A DNA stretch of 13,324 bases from a bacterium. Lineage in GTDB: Bacteria > Bacillota_I > Bacilli_A > Acholeplasmatales > Acholeplasmataceae. A program made the translations under genes and the position numbers. The DNA is taken from positions 1 to 13,324 of the forward strand of contig JAAZUY010000009.1 in NCBI GenBank assembly GCA_018623895.1, given 5' to 3'. Of this stretch, positions 1-7,161 are shown one piece after another; position 1 is the stretch's first letter; the number at the start of each line of letters is the position of its first letter. The notes beneath the pieces are model-generated. The model saw nothing but the letters and a program-made list of their open reading frames with translations. It was not told the origin of the DNA and made no database searches.

Positions 1-1373
1 CTATGCGGAGCCCTTAGCAATAAATCAGGATTATTTTTTGCCTCTTTTACTATTTTTTTCATTACCATTATAAATTCATCTAATGTCTCTTTTGATTCAG
101 ATTCAGTTGGTTCAATCATCATGGCTTGTTTATATATTAGAGGAAAGTAAATTGTTGGAGGATGTATTCCATAATCAAGCAATCTTTTTGCAATATCATA
201 TGTTTTGACATTAGTATTAAAATTTAATCCATCATATACGAATTCATGCATACAAAAAGATTTTAATGGCATATGAAAATATTCCTTGAGTGAAGCTTTA
301 ATGTAGTTAGCATTTAATACGGCATTTTTGCCCATTTCACTTAGATTTTCTATTCCAAGTGATAGCATGTAAACATATGCTCTTATATATACTGCAGCAT
401 TACCCATAAAATTTCCAATTTCCCCAATGGAATTTTTGTTGTAAGTTCTAATATAATTATCTTCTTTTTGAATTATCTGTGGGTTTGGTAAATATTCAAT
501 TAAGAATTTTTTTACACCTACAGGACCAGATCCTGGACCACCGCCACCATGAGGAGTTGAAAAAGTTTTATGAAGATTAATGTGCATTACGTCAAAGCCC
601 ATATCACCTGGACGAGCAACACCTACTAAAGCATTTAAATTTGCTCCATCATAATAAAGCAACCCTCCATGGGAGTGAACTTTTTCGGAGATTAATTCAA
701 TATCTTTCTCAAAAACACCAGATGTATTTGGATTTGTAAGCATAAGACCAGCAATTCTATCACTTAATACACTCTCAAGAGATTCAAGATTAACAGTACC
801 ATCGTCATTTGATTCGATTTCAACAACATTAAATCCTGTAATTATTGCAGATGCAGGATTTGTTCCATGAGCATTATCTGGAACAATAATAGTGTCTCTT
901 TTGAAATCACCTCTTGATTGATGATAAGCCTTAATTATCATTAAACCGATATGTTCTCCATGAGCACCAGCGTATGAATTTAGCGTAAATTTATCCATTC
1001 CTGAAATATTTGATAGCATTTTTTGTGTTTCAAAATTAATTTTAAGAAAACCTTGAATGCTATGATCAGGTTGATTTGGATGAATATATCTAAATCCGTC
1101 CAAAGTTGCAAGTTCATCATTTAGTTTTGGATTATATTTCATTGTGCAAGATCCAAGAGGATAAAAAGTGCTTTCAATTCCAAAATTCTTTTTAGCTAAA
1201 AGATCAAAATGTCGCATTACCTCAAGTTCTGAAACTTCAGGTAGTAATAATGGGTCTTTTCTTTGATGAGACTCGCTTATTTCTTTTTTTGGAAATGAAT
1301 CAAGGTCAAGGTTAAATCCAATTCTTCCAGGTGATCCTTTTTGAAATATCAATAATTTTTCAGATTTTAGCAT
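1..1373 (-). CDS. gcvPB: Glycine dehydrogenase (decarboxylating) subunit 2, GcvPB, partial at its C-terminus
   Basis: This is the PLP-bearing half of the split P protein of the glycine cleavage system. With GcvPA it decarboxylates glycine and passes the aminomethyl group to lipoyl-GcvH. The frame is open from the ATG at 1373 to the left edge: 457 complete codons, no stop. About 30 residues are probably missing, since family members have roughly 485-490. The PLP lysine is K269 in HINLHKTFSTPHGGGGPG. Other family blocks are FYPLGSCTMKYNP (about 70-82), SYAGAHGEH (133-141), DNAHGTNPASA (166-176) and NPNTSGVFE (214-222). The visible end reads LLRAPH, a conserved stretch near the C-terminus. A strong AGGAG lies just upstream inside gcvPA, and the start overlaps the gcvPA stop by 7 bases, so translation is probably coupled. 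No internal lesion is seen. Confidence 0.96.
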   Translation of the reverse strand, partial: MLKSEKLLIFQKGSPGRIGFNLDLDSFPKKEISESHQRKDPLLLPEVSELEVMRHFDLLAKKNFGIESTFYPLGSCTMKYNPKLNDELATLDGFRYIHPNQPDHSIQGFLKINFETQKMLSNISGMDKFTLNSYAGAHGEHIGLMIIKAYHQSRGDFKRDTIIVPDNAHGTNPASAIITGFNVVEIESNDDGTVNLESLESVLSDRIAGLMLTNPNTSGVFEKDIELISEKVHSHGGLLYYDGANLNALVGVARPGDMGFDVMHINLHKTFSTPHGGGGPGSGPVGVKKFLIEYLPNPQIIQKEDNYIRTYNKNSIGEIGNFMGNAAVYIRAYVYMLSLGIENLSEMGKNAVLNANYIKASLKEYFHMPLKSFCMHEFVYDGLNFNTNVKTYDIAKRLLDYGIHPPTIYFPLIYKQAMMIEPTESESKETLDEFIMVMKKIVKEAKNNPDLLLRAPH

Positions 1374-2677
1374 TTTTTTATCTCCTCAATGAATAGATCT
1401 ATTTCCTCTTTTGATCTTTTTTCAGTCAATGCAAAAGTCAACAAATTATTCTTGTGAATTTTAGGTCCTAGAAAACCCTTAGATATTAAAGTTTCGTTCA
1501 ATTTTTCGGCATCTTTATTATATTTAAGAGTAAATTCTTTAAAATGTTCTGAACTAAAAGGATCTTCAAAAGATTTTATAGTTAAAAGTTTCTCTTTAAG
1601 ATATGCCGCTCTATCCAAACATGTTTGAGATATTCCAGTTAATCCTTTTTTTCCAAGTAAAGATGTATAGACAACAACTGCGAGAGCATTTAAAGATTGA
1701 TTAGAACATATGTTAGAATTGGCTTTATCTCTTCTTATGTGTTGCTCTCTAGCTTGTAAAGTTAAAACAAAACCTACACTTTCTTCTGAGTCTATTGTCA
1801 TACCACAAATTCTTCCAGGTAGTTTTCTAAGATATTGATTTTTTGTTGCAAGATAACCAATATAAGGACCACCTGCTTGAACAGGAATTCCAAAAGCTTG
1901 CATATCTCCACAAGAAATATCAGCACCCTCAGAAGAAGGGGTTTTCAAAATTGGAAGAGCAGTTGCTTCTCTATTTAATATCATAAGACCTTTTTTTGAA
2001 TGAATCATTGAGGATATTATGCTTGAGTTTTCAATTAATCCGTATTTATTTGGAGACTGAATAACAATTCCCATATGATCTTCACCTAACAATTCAAGTT
2101 CATTTATATCGAGAAGTCCGTCTTTCTCTTTTAAAATTTCAACTGATAAACCTCTGTATTTTGCATAAGTCGATACTACGTTAATAATTTTTTCATCGAC
2201 TGTACTAGATATTAGAATTTTTTCTTTTTTTGTTATTGAATAAGCCATGAATACAGCTTCAGCTGTAGCTGTGGTGCCATCATACATAGAAGCATTTGAT
2301 ACATCCATACCAGTTAAATTACAAACTATCGATTGATACTCAAAAATATATTGAAGAGTACCTTGAGAAACTTCAGGTTGATAAGGAGTATAAGATGTTA
2401 AAAATTCTTGTCTAGATGTAATGTTTTTTACTGCAGAAGGTACATAGTGATCGAATGCACCGTTTCCTTGAAAAGAAATAACTTGATTATTAAGTTTGGA
2501 TAATTTTTCCATATGTTTTGTGAGTTTTATATCATCCATTTTTTGAGGCAAGTTAAAAGCGAATCTATTTTTAATTGACTTAGGAATAGATTGGAATAAT
2601 TCATCTTTATTTTTCGCACCTATCTTATCTAACATTTCTTTTATATTATTTTTTGTTTGTGGTTGGTATTTATGCAT
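1367..2677 (-). CDS. gcvPA: Glycine dehydrogenase (decarboxylating) subunit 1, GcvPA
   Basis: This is the N-terminal half of the split P protein (436 residues; relatives are about 440-450), which forms the decarboxylase with GcvPB. It has the aminotransferase-like fold but no PLP lysine; that is in GcvPB. Recognisable blocks are GNGAFDHYVPSAV (71-83), TSYTPYQPEVSQGTLQ (94-109, near the active site), EYQSIVCNLTGMDVSNAS (113-130) and MYDGTTATAEA (131-141). An ISCGDMQAFGIPVQAGGPYIG-like stretch follows in the second half and is typical of the family. The ATG at 2677 is preceded by AGAGGA at good spacing. The gene starts 11 bases after gcvH and overlaps gcvPB by 7 bases. The P1/P2 split is the usual Bacillota arrangement, against a single GcvP in proteobacteria and eukaryotes. 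Confidence 0.96.
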   Translation of the reverse strand: MHKYQPQTKNNIKEMLDKIGAKNKDELFQSIPKSIKNRFAFNLPQKMDDIKLTKHMEKLSKLNNQVISFQGNGAFDHYVPSAVKNITSRQEFLTSYTPYQPEVSQGTLQYIFEYQSIVCNLTGMDVSNASMYDGTTATAEAVFMAYSITKKEKILISSTVDEKIINVVSTYAKYRGLSVEILKEKDGLLDINELELLGEDHMGIVIQSPNKYGLIENSSIISSMIHSKKGLMILNREATALPILKTPSSEGADISCGDMQAFGIPVQAGGPYIGYLATKNQYLRKLPGRICGMTIDSEESVGFVLTLQAREQHIRRDKANSNICSNQSLNALAVVVYTSLLGKKGLTGISQTCLDRAAYLKEKLLTIKSFEDPFSSEHFKEFTLKYNKDAEKLNETLISKGFLGPKIHKNNLLTFALTEKRSKEEIDLFIEEIKKC

Positions 2678-2688
2678 TATTTTTTCCT

Positions 2689-3048
2689 CTATTTTCTGGA
2701 AGACATATATTCATCACGATTCATTAAATTATCAGGAGTTTTATCAATTTTGACAATTACAATAAAAGTTTTCTCTGCTTCCGTGTTTAATTTTTCTGGC
2801 ATATCACTTAAAGAATTATTAACCTCAACAATCTCTCCAGATACAGGAGAGTATAGATCTGCTGCTGCTTTAACTGATTCAATTGCACCCATAGAATCAC
2901 CTGCATCTAATTTTGTTCCAACTGTTGGAAGATCAACGTATACAATATCTCCTAATTGTTCTTGAGCATAATTTGATATACCAATGTATGCTTTGTTATC
3001 TTCGACTTTAACCCACTCATCTGAATTCGTAAACATCAAATCATTCAT
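2689..3048 (-). CDS. gcvH: Glycine cleavage system H protein (lipoyl carrier)
   Basis: GcvH is the small lipoylated shuttle protein that carries the aminomethyl intermediate from the P protein to the T protein and then presents dihydrolipoyl to the L protein. At 119 residues it is slightly shorter than the usual 125-130. The lipoylation site is K60 in GAIESVKAAADLYSP, followed by the SGEIVEVN hairpin strand that closes the lipoyl domain. The N-terminal block DEWVKVEDNKAYIGISNYAQEQLGDIVYV is typical. The start at 3048 is supported by AAGGAG eight bases upstream, formed by the last two sense codons of gcvT. It lies between gcvT (5-base gap) and gcvPA (11-base gap), so it most likely serves glycine cleavage. 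A second role as lipoyl donor in a relay, as in some Bacillota, cannot be excluded. Confidence 0.97.
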   Translation of the reverse strand: MNDLMFTNSDEWVKVEDNKAYIGISNYAQEQLGDIVYVDLPTVGTKLDAGDSMGAIESVKAAADLYSPVSGEIVEVNNSLSDMPEKLNTEAEKTFIVIVKIDKTPDNLMNRDEYMSSRK

Positions 3049-3053
3049 ATAAT

Positions 3054-4121
3054 TTACTCCTTTTTATATTTTTTTTTCATAAATATTTTTTTTGTTATAA
3101 CACAATCAAACAAATTATTTCGTATTTCAACACTTAGTTTTGTTCCAATTTTTGAATAATCACTATTGATGTATGCCATAGCAAGACCTTGAGAATGATT
3201 AGGTAATTTATAACCTGTAGTAATATATCCTATTGAGTCACCATCTTTTAAAATTCTGTAATTTTTTCTTGGAATCCCTTTTTCAAGCATTTTAATACCA
3301 ACTAATTTCTTCTTAAGATTGCCAATTTCTTTTTGTATTTTTGATTTTCCAATATAATTCTCATTTTTCAATGCAAAACTCAATCCTGCTTCTAAAGGAG
3401 AAATGCTCTCTGAAATTTCATTACCATATAATGGTAGAGATGCTTCAAATCTAAGGGTATCACGTGCCCCAAGACCTATTGGCATAACATTTAAACTAAG
3501 TAGATTTTCGAATATTTCTTTGATTTTATGATTTAATCCGTAAATTTCAAAACCATCTTCTCCAGTGTATCCAGACCTTGAAACTACAAAAAATGATTCT
3601 AAATTTAGAACATTAAAATCCATAAAATTTAATTTTTTTAAATCAAAATCAATAATTTTTTGAAGTACTCTCTCACTTTCTTTTCCTTGAATTGAAATTT
3701 GACTTATTTTTTCTGAAAGATCAATTATAGTTACGTCGAAATTTCCTTTATTTTTTAATATCCAATTATGTATTTTAGATGTATTACTTGCATTACTCAC
3801 AATCATAATAATCGTTTCTGAGAGAGCATATATCAATACATCATCTAGAATCTTTCCCTTTTTATTTAGAAATAATGAATACTTAACTTTTCTTTCTTTA
3901 GAAATTTTGTTAGTAGAAAGATGATTAATAAAACTCATAGCTTCTTTTCCAGATAAAATAATATTTCCCATATGAGAAACATCAAATAAACCAACATTAT
4001 TTCTTACAGCTTGATGTTCATTAATTATAGATGAATATATTAGAGGCATATCGTAGCCTGAAAAAGAAGTCATTTTAGCATTTAATTTCAAATGAATATC
4101 ATAAAGAGAGGTTTTTTTCAT
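3054..4121 (-). CDS. gcvT: Aminomethyltransferase, glycine cleavage system T protein
   Basis: The T protein releases ammonia from the aminomethyl-lipoyl H protein and transfers the one-carbon unit to tetrahydrofolate, giving 5,10-methylene-THF. Its 355 residues match the family. Recognisable parts are LYDIHLKLNAKMTSFSGYDMP (6-26), VGLFDVSHMG (43-52), the catalytic Asp pair in LDDVLIY (D93-D94), SRSGYTGEDGFEIY (181-194) and GLGARDTLRFEASLPLYGNEI (217-236), followed by the C-terminal barrel with its IGYITTG-like strand. The ATG at 4121 follows AAGGAG with nine bases of spacing. The gene is first of the gcv block, 41 bases after the amidase, with a candidate promoter in that gap. The C-terminus is very lysine-rich. 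Its last codons, AAG GAG TAA, double as the gcvH ribosome site. Confidence 0.96.
   Translation of the reverse strand: MKKTSLYDIHLKLNAKMTSFSGYDMPLIYSSIINEHQAVRNNVGLFDVSHMGNIILSGKEAMSFINHLSTNKISKERKVKYSLFLNKKGKILDDVLIYALSETIIMIVSNASNTSKIHNWILKNKGNFDVTIIDLSEKISQISIQGKESERVLQKIIDFDLKKLNFMDFNVLNLESFFVVSRSGYTGEDGFEIYGLNHKIKEIFENLLSLNVMPIGLGARDTLRFEASLPLYGNEISESISPLEAGLSFALKNENYIGKSKIQKEIGNLKKKLVGIKMLEKGIPRKNYRILKDGDSIGYITTGYKLPNHSQGLAMAYINSDYSKIGTKLSVEIRNNLFDCVITKKIFMKKKYKKE
3057..3062 (-). promoter_or_regulatory. gcvH ribosome binding site embedded in the end of gcvT
   Basis: On the minus strand this reads AAGGAG, eight bases before the gcvH ATG at 3048. It is made of the last two sense codons of gcvT (Lys, Glu), so the two genes are probably translated in a coupled way. 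Confidence 0.7.
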
Positions 4122-4142
4122 AAATTAATGCTCCTTAAATAT

Positions 4143-4150
4143 ATTATACA
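4143..4150 (-). promoter_or_regulatory. Candidate -10 box of a promoter for the gcv genes
   Basis: The minus strand reads TGTATAAT: a perfect TATAAT with TG directly before it. No good -35 is visible at 16-18 bases. The box ends 21 bases before the gcvT start, so a normal start site would fall next to the AAGGAG at 4131-4136 and leave a very short leader. The same octamer occurs before gpmI and greA. A perfect hexamer in AT-rich DNA can arise by chance, so this is a candidate only. Confidence 0.4.
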
Positions 4151-4162
4151 AGAATATAGAAT

Positions 4163-5494
4163 TTAAATAAATTTTTTTCTCTCTTTTTCATATTTATAAG
4201 CTATCTTTATTAAAGTTTCATCTTGATTTTTTTTGCCAAAAAAAACTAAACTTTTCACAACATCGTTCTTATAAAATGAAGGAACAACTATTGAAGGTAA
4301 TCCAATTATTGGAGTTTCACCAATCCATCTTGTTGAAACAATTGCATCTAAATTATTTTCATATAGAATATTCTCAAAAAGTTGAGATTTATCTAATAAT
4401 TTTCTTCTTTTATAAATATAATCTGGATCATCAATTTTTCCTGAAGTATTATTCGATTTTATGAGCAAATCTTGACCATATTTCAAGCATCTTTCTTTAT
4501 TTTTGATATTTAGTTTAATAATATCATCCAAGGATTTTATTTCCGGATTATCATTTTTTTCTAAATACTTATTTAAGCTATACTTCATTTCATAAAATAA
4601 AGTTTCAGAGTTATCAACAGGAGTATATTTCATATTTAATATTTTATAAGTGCAACAGTATTTGAGAGTTTCTTTCATTTCGTTTATAATTTCATTGTCA
4701 TTTTTATCATTTGGATAGTTTGAAAAATTTAGAATACCTATTTTAAATTCTTTTGTATTATCTAGATCCTTAGTAATTTCTTTATTAGTCATGACCTCAA
4801 AAAGTAGCGCTAAATCATAAACATTTTTTGCCATGGGACCTGGCGTATCTTGAAAGAAGCTTATAGGAATAATTCCTTTATTAGATAAAAGACCATATGT
4901 AGGTCTAAGTGAAACTATTTGATTTTGATAAGCCGGAGCGATTAGAGATCCATTCGTTTCAGTTCCTATGGAAATCGGAGAAAAATTTAATGCTACAGCC
5001 ACTGCTGAGCCTGTAGATGATCCTAAGGGATCAATTTTATTGTTAAAAGCATGCTTAACTTGACCATTAAGACTCCCAAAGCCAGAGGGCATTTTTTTGT
5101 CTGACATAAAATAAGCCCACTCAGATAAATTGGCTTTTCCAATTATAATCAAACCTTTATCTTTTAGGATTTTAACTATTTCTGCATCTTTTTTTGATAG
5201 ATTATTTCTCATGATATATGAATTTGCTGTATTATTTGTTCCTTTAAGATCGATGTTGTCTTTTATTAAAATAGGTATTCCATGTAATTTTGATCTGATT
5301 GAATTATTTTTTCTCTCTAAATCAAGTTTTTTTGCAATTTTAAATGCCGTTTTGTTAATGCTTGATATAGAGTTATAATCTTTATCTAATAAATTTATTT
5401 TATTTAAATAATGATGAACTAACTCATTAGAAGTGATTGATCCATTCTCAAGATGCTTAATAATTTCAGATAAATCCTTTAATTTGTTAATCAT
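4163..5494 (-). CDS. Amidase-signature family amidase (peptide amidase-like)
   Basis: This is a hydrolase of the amidase-signature family that cleaves a C-N amide bond and releases ammonia. The Ser-cisSer-Lys triad can be placed at K78 (in GIPILIKDNID), S159 (in PLGSSTGSAVAVA) and S183 (in GTETNGSLIAPA); the 24-residue spacing of the two serines fits the family. The run SIGTETNGS followed by LRPTYGLLSNKGIIPISFFQDTPGPMA resembles peptide amidases and Bacillus-type stand-alone amidases more than GatA of the Glu-tRNA amidotransferase. No gatB or gatC is adjacent. At 443 residues it is shorter than most relatives (about 480-500), apparently in the region after residue 240. I see no signal peptide or membrane segment, so it is probably cytoplasmic. 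The start lies one base after the gpmI stop with only a weak ribosome site, suggesting coupling. The substrate cannot be read from sequence. Confidence 0.88.
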   Translation of the reverse strand: MINKLKDLSEIIKHLENGSITSNELVHHYLNKINLLDKDYNSISSINKTAFKIAKKLDLERKNNSIRSKLHGIPILIKDNIDLKGTNNTANSYIMRNNLSKKDAEIVKILKDKGLIIIGKANLSEWAYFMSDKKMPSGFGSLNGQVKHAFNNKIDPLGSSTGSAVAVALNFSPISIGTETNGSLIAPAYQNQIVSLRPTYGLLSNKGIIPISFFQDTPGPMAKNVYDLALLFEVMTNKEITKDLDNTKEFKIGILNFSNYPNDKNDNEIINEMKETLKYCCTYKILNMKYTPVDNSETLFYEMKYSLNKYLEKNDNPEIKSLDDIIKLNIKNKERCLKYGQDLLIKSNNTSGKIDDPDYIYKRRKLLDKSQLFENILYENNLDAIVSTRWIGETPIIGLPSIVVPSFYKNDVVKSLVFFGKKNQDETLIKIAYKYEKERKKFI

Positions 5495-5495
5495 A

Positions 5496-7010
5496 TTATA
5501 TTAAACTTTTTCCAGTCATTGATTTTGGTTTCTTTATATTCATTAATTTAAGAATTGTAGGAGCCACATCACAGAGAGAGCCACCCATGATCTTTAATTT
5601 TTTATCAGTTATAGCAATAGGAACTAAATTAGTTGTATGTGCAGTGTGAGGAGAACCATCATCATTTATCATTTTTTCACTGTTTCCGTGATCAGATAAT
5701 ACTATTGCAATACCATTTTTTTTATTTATTAATTCAATTATTTCCTTCATACATGAATCAATAGTCTCAATAGATTTAATTGTAGCATCTAGAGACCCCG
5801 TGTGTCCTACCATATCAGGGTTAGCAAAGTTTAATACAATTAAATCAAACCTTTCGGAGGATAATGCGTTTAACATTTCATTTTTAACTTTAATTGCTGA
5901 CATCTCTGGTTTCAAATCGTATGTTTTAACTTTAGGTGATTCTACTAAAATTCTTTTTGAATTTTCAAATTTTTTTTCAACTCCTCCATCAAAAAAGAAT
6001 GTTACATGGGGATATTTTTCGGTTTCTGCTAAACGTAATTGAGTCAGCTCATTATTTTCAATAATCTCTCCTAATGTCTGATTTAATTCAATAAATGGAA
6101 AAGCAATTTTTCCGGAAACTGATTCAGAGTAATACATCATTGATACAAAAAAGATGTTATCAAGTCTTTTTTTCAATTTAAAAGTAGGTTTGTTTTCACT
6201 TATATAATCACTTGTTGCATCAGGATTTGATATTGCGGTTGCTAATCTTATAGCTCTGTCAGGTCTAAAATTAATAAAAACAATTGAATCATTATCTTCA
6301 ATTCTCCCATTTGGATCTACAACAAAAGGCTCTATAAATTCATCAGTAATACCGTTTTTGTAAAATTCTTTGATTTTATCTTTTGGATTACTAAATGTGT
6401 TACTTTTTCCTAAAGTCATTGCATCATAACATTTTTGAATTCTTGACCAATTATTATCTCTATCCATAGCGTAATATCTACCTGAAATAGTAGAGATTTT
6501 GATATTTAAATCTAATAGTCTGGATATAAATTTTATTCCTGATTTAGGATTTGTATCTCTGCCATCTGTAAATGCATGTAAGTATGTAGGAATATTTTTT
6601 GTATTAGCAAGTTCAAAAATTGCTTCAACATGATTTATATGAGAATGCACTCCCCCATCGCTTACCAAGCCTAAAATATGGACTTTTGATTTATTCTTCT
6701 TAGCGTGTTCAAAAGCTTCTAAAATTATTTTATTTTTAAAAAAATCTTTATTTTCAATACTTTTATTTATTCTGCTTAAAGATTGATATACAACTCTACC
6801 GGCCCCCAAATTAAGATGACCTACCTCACTATTTCCCATTTGTCCTTCAGGCAAACCAACAGATGATCCACTAGCCATCAAGGTGTTATTTGGATATTCA
6901 TTAAATAGTTTATTTAAAAACGGAGTTTTAGCTAGTTTAACGGCATTTCCTTTTACACTTTCAGACAAACCATAACCATCAAGAATAATTAGTGAAATAT
7001 TTTTTTTCAT
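5496..7010 (-). CDS. gpmI: 2,3-bisphosphoglycerate-independent phosphoglycerate mutase
   Basis: GpmI interconverts 3- and 2-phosphoglycerate in lower glycolysis through a phosphoserine intermediate on a two-metal alkaline-phosphatase-like core. Counting from the ATG at 7010 it has 504 residues, close to the usual 510. The first metal Asp is D11 (LIILDGYG) and the nucleophile is S61 (GQMGNSEVGHLNLGAGR). Further family blocks are GLVSDGGVHSHINH, HAFTDGRDTNP, GRYYAMDRDNNW, NFRPDRA, NFANPDMVGHTG, LSDHGNSE and PHTAHTTN. An in-frame GTG at 7037 would add nine residues, but the ATG at 7010 has GAGGT six bases upstream and starts the family-typical N-terminus, so I prefer it. The gene heads the leftward unit and is divergent from eno, the next enzyme of the pathway. 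Confidence 0.97.
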   Translation of the reverse strand: MKKNISLIILDGYGLSESVKGNAVKLAKTPFLNKLFNEYPNNTLMASGSSVGLPEGQMGNSEVGHLNLGAGRVVYQSLSRINKSIENKDFFKNKIILEAFEHAKKNKSKVHILGLVSDGGVHSHINHVEAIFELANTKNIPTYLHAFTDGRDTNPKSGIKFISRLLDLNIKISTISGRYYAMDRDNNWSRIQKCYDAMTLGKSNTFSNPKDKIKEFYKNGITDEFIEPFVVDPNGRIEDNDSIVFINFRPDRAIRLATAISNPDATSDYISENKPTFKLKKRLDNIFFVSMMYYSESVSGKIAFPFIELNQTLGEIIENNELTQLRLAETEKYPHVTFFFDGGVEKKFENSKRILVESPKVKTYDLKPEMSAIKVKNEMLNALSSERFDLIVLNFANPDMVGHTGSLDATIKSIETIDSCMKEIIELINKKNGIAIVLSDHGNSEKMINDDGSPHTAHTTNLVPIAITDKKLKIMGGSLCDVAPTILKLMNIKKPKSMTGKSLI

Positions 7011-7016
7011 ATTTTT

Positions 7017-7021
7017 ACCTC
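7017..7021 (-). promoter_or_regulatory. gpmI ribosome binding site that fixes the start
   Basis: The minus strand reads GAGGT six bases before the ATG at 7010. It favours that ATG over the GTG at 7037, which lies upstream of the candidate -10 box and so would not be on the transcript. Confidence 0.6.
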
Positions 7022-7028
7022 GATATAT

Positions 7029-7036
7029 ATTATACA
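7029..7036 (-). promoter_or_regulatory. Candidate -10 box of the gpmI promoter
   Basis: The minus strand reads TGTATAAT, identical to the boxes before gcvT and greA. It ends 18 bases before the gpmI ATG, so transcription would start almost at the GAGGT ribosome site. No clear -35 is seen. The position at the head of a divergent gene makes it more credible than a chance match. Confidence 0.5.
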
Positions 7037-7093
7037 CTTTGTGAAATAAAAAAGCATATTTAGCTTTATATTTTTCTAATAGAATAAAAAATA

Positions 7094-7102
7094 TGATACA
7101 AT
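7094..7102 (+). promoter_or_regulatory. Candidate extended -10 promoter for eno
   Basis: The sequence TGATACAAT fits an extended -10 element (TGn followed by TACAAT). It would give a leader of about 50 bases before the eno ATG, longer than those of the other promoters proposed here. No convincing -35 is present at the usual distance. This is the best candidate in the interval, but weakly supported. Confidence 0.4.
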
Positions 7103-7161
7103 TTAGGTGTTAGATTTTTCAATCAAATTTATAATTAAACAATAATTAAGGAGAACAAGTT

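Noticed and set aside
2657..2965. Plus-strand open frame of 102 codons opposite gcvH
   Set aside because: It is antisense to the clearly conserved gcvH and the gcvPA start, has no recognisable protein motif, and is explained by the codon use of the opposite strand.
4122..4162. Glycine riboswitch before gcvT
   Set aside because: Only 41 bases are available, holding a ribosome site and a candidate -10 box. A single glycine aptamer needs far more, and none of its conserved pattern is seen.
4276..5378. Plus-strand open frames at 4276-4464 and 5130-5378
   Set aside because: Both are antisense to the amidase gene, which keeps family motifs throughout, and neither has recognisable features.
5800..6042. 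Plus-strand open frame of 80 codons opposite gpmI
   Set aside because: It lies entirely inside conserved gpmI sequence (the NFANPDMVGHTG region) and shows nothing protein-like of its own.
7011..7037. GTG at 7037 as the gpmI start
   Set aside because: It would add nine residues not typical of the family and overlaps the candidate promoter, while the ATG at 7010 has GAGGT at good spacing.
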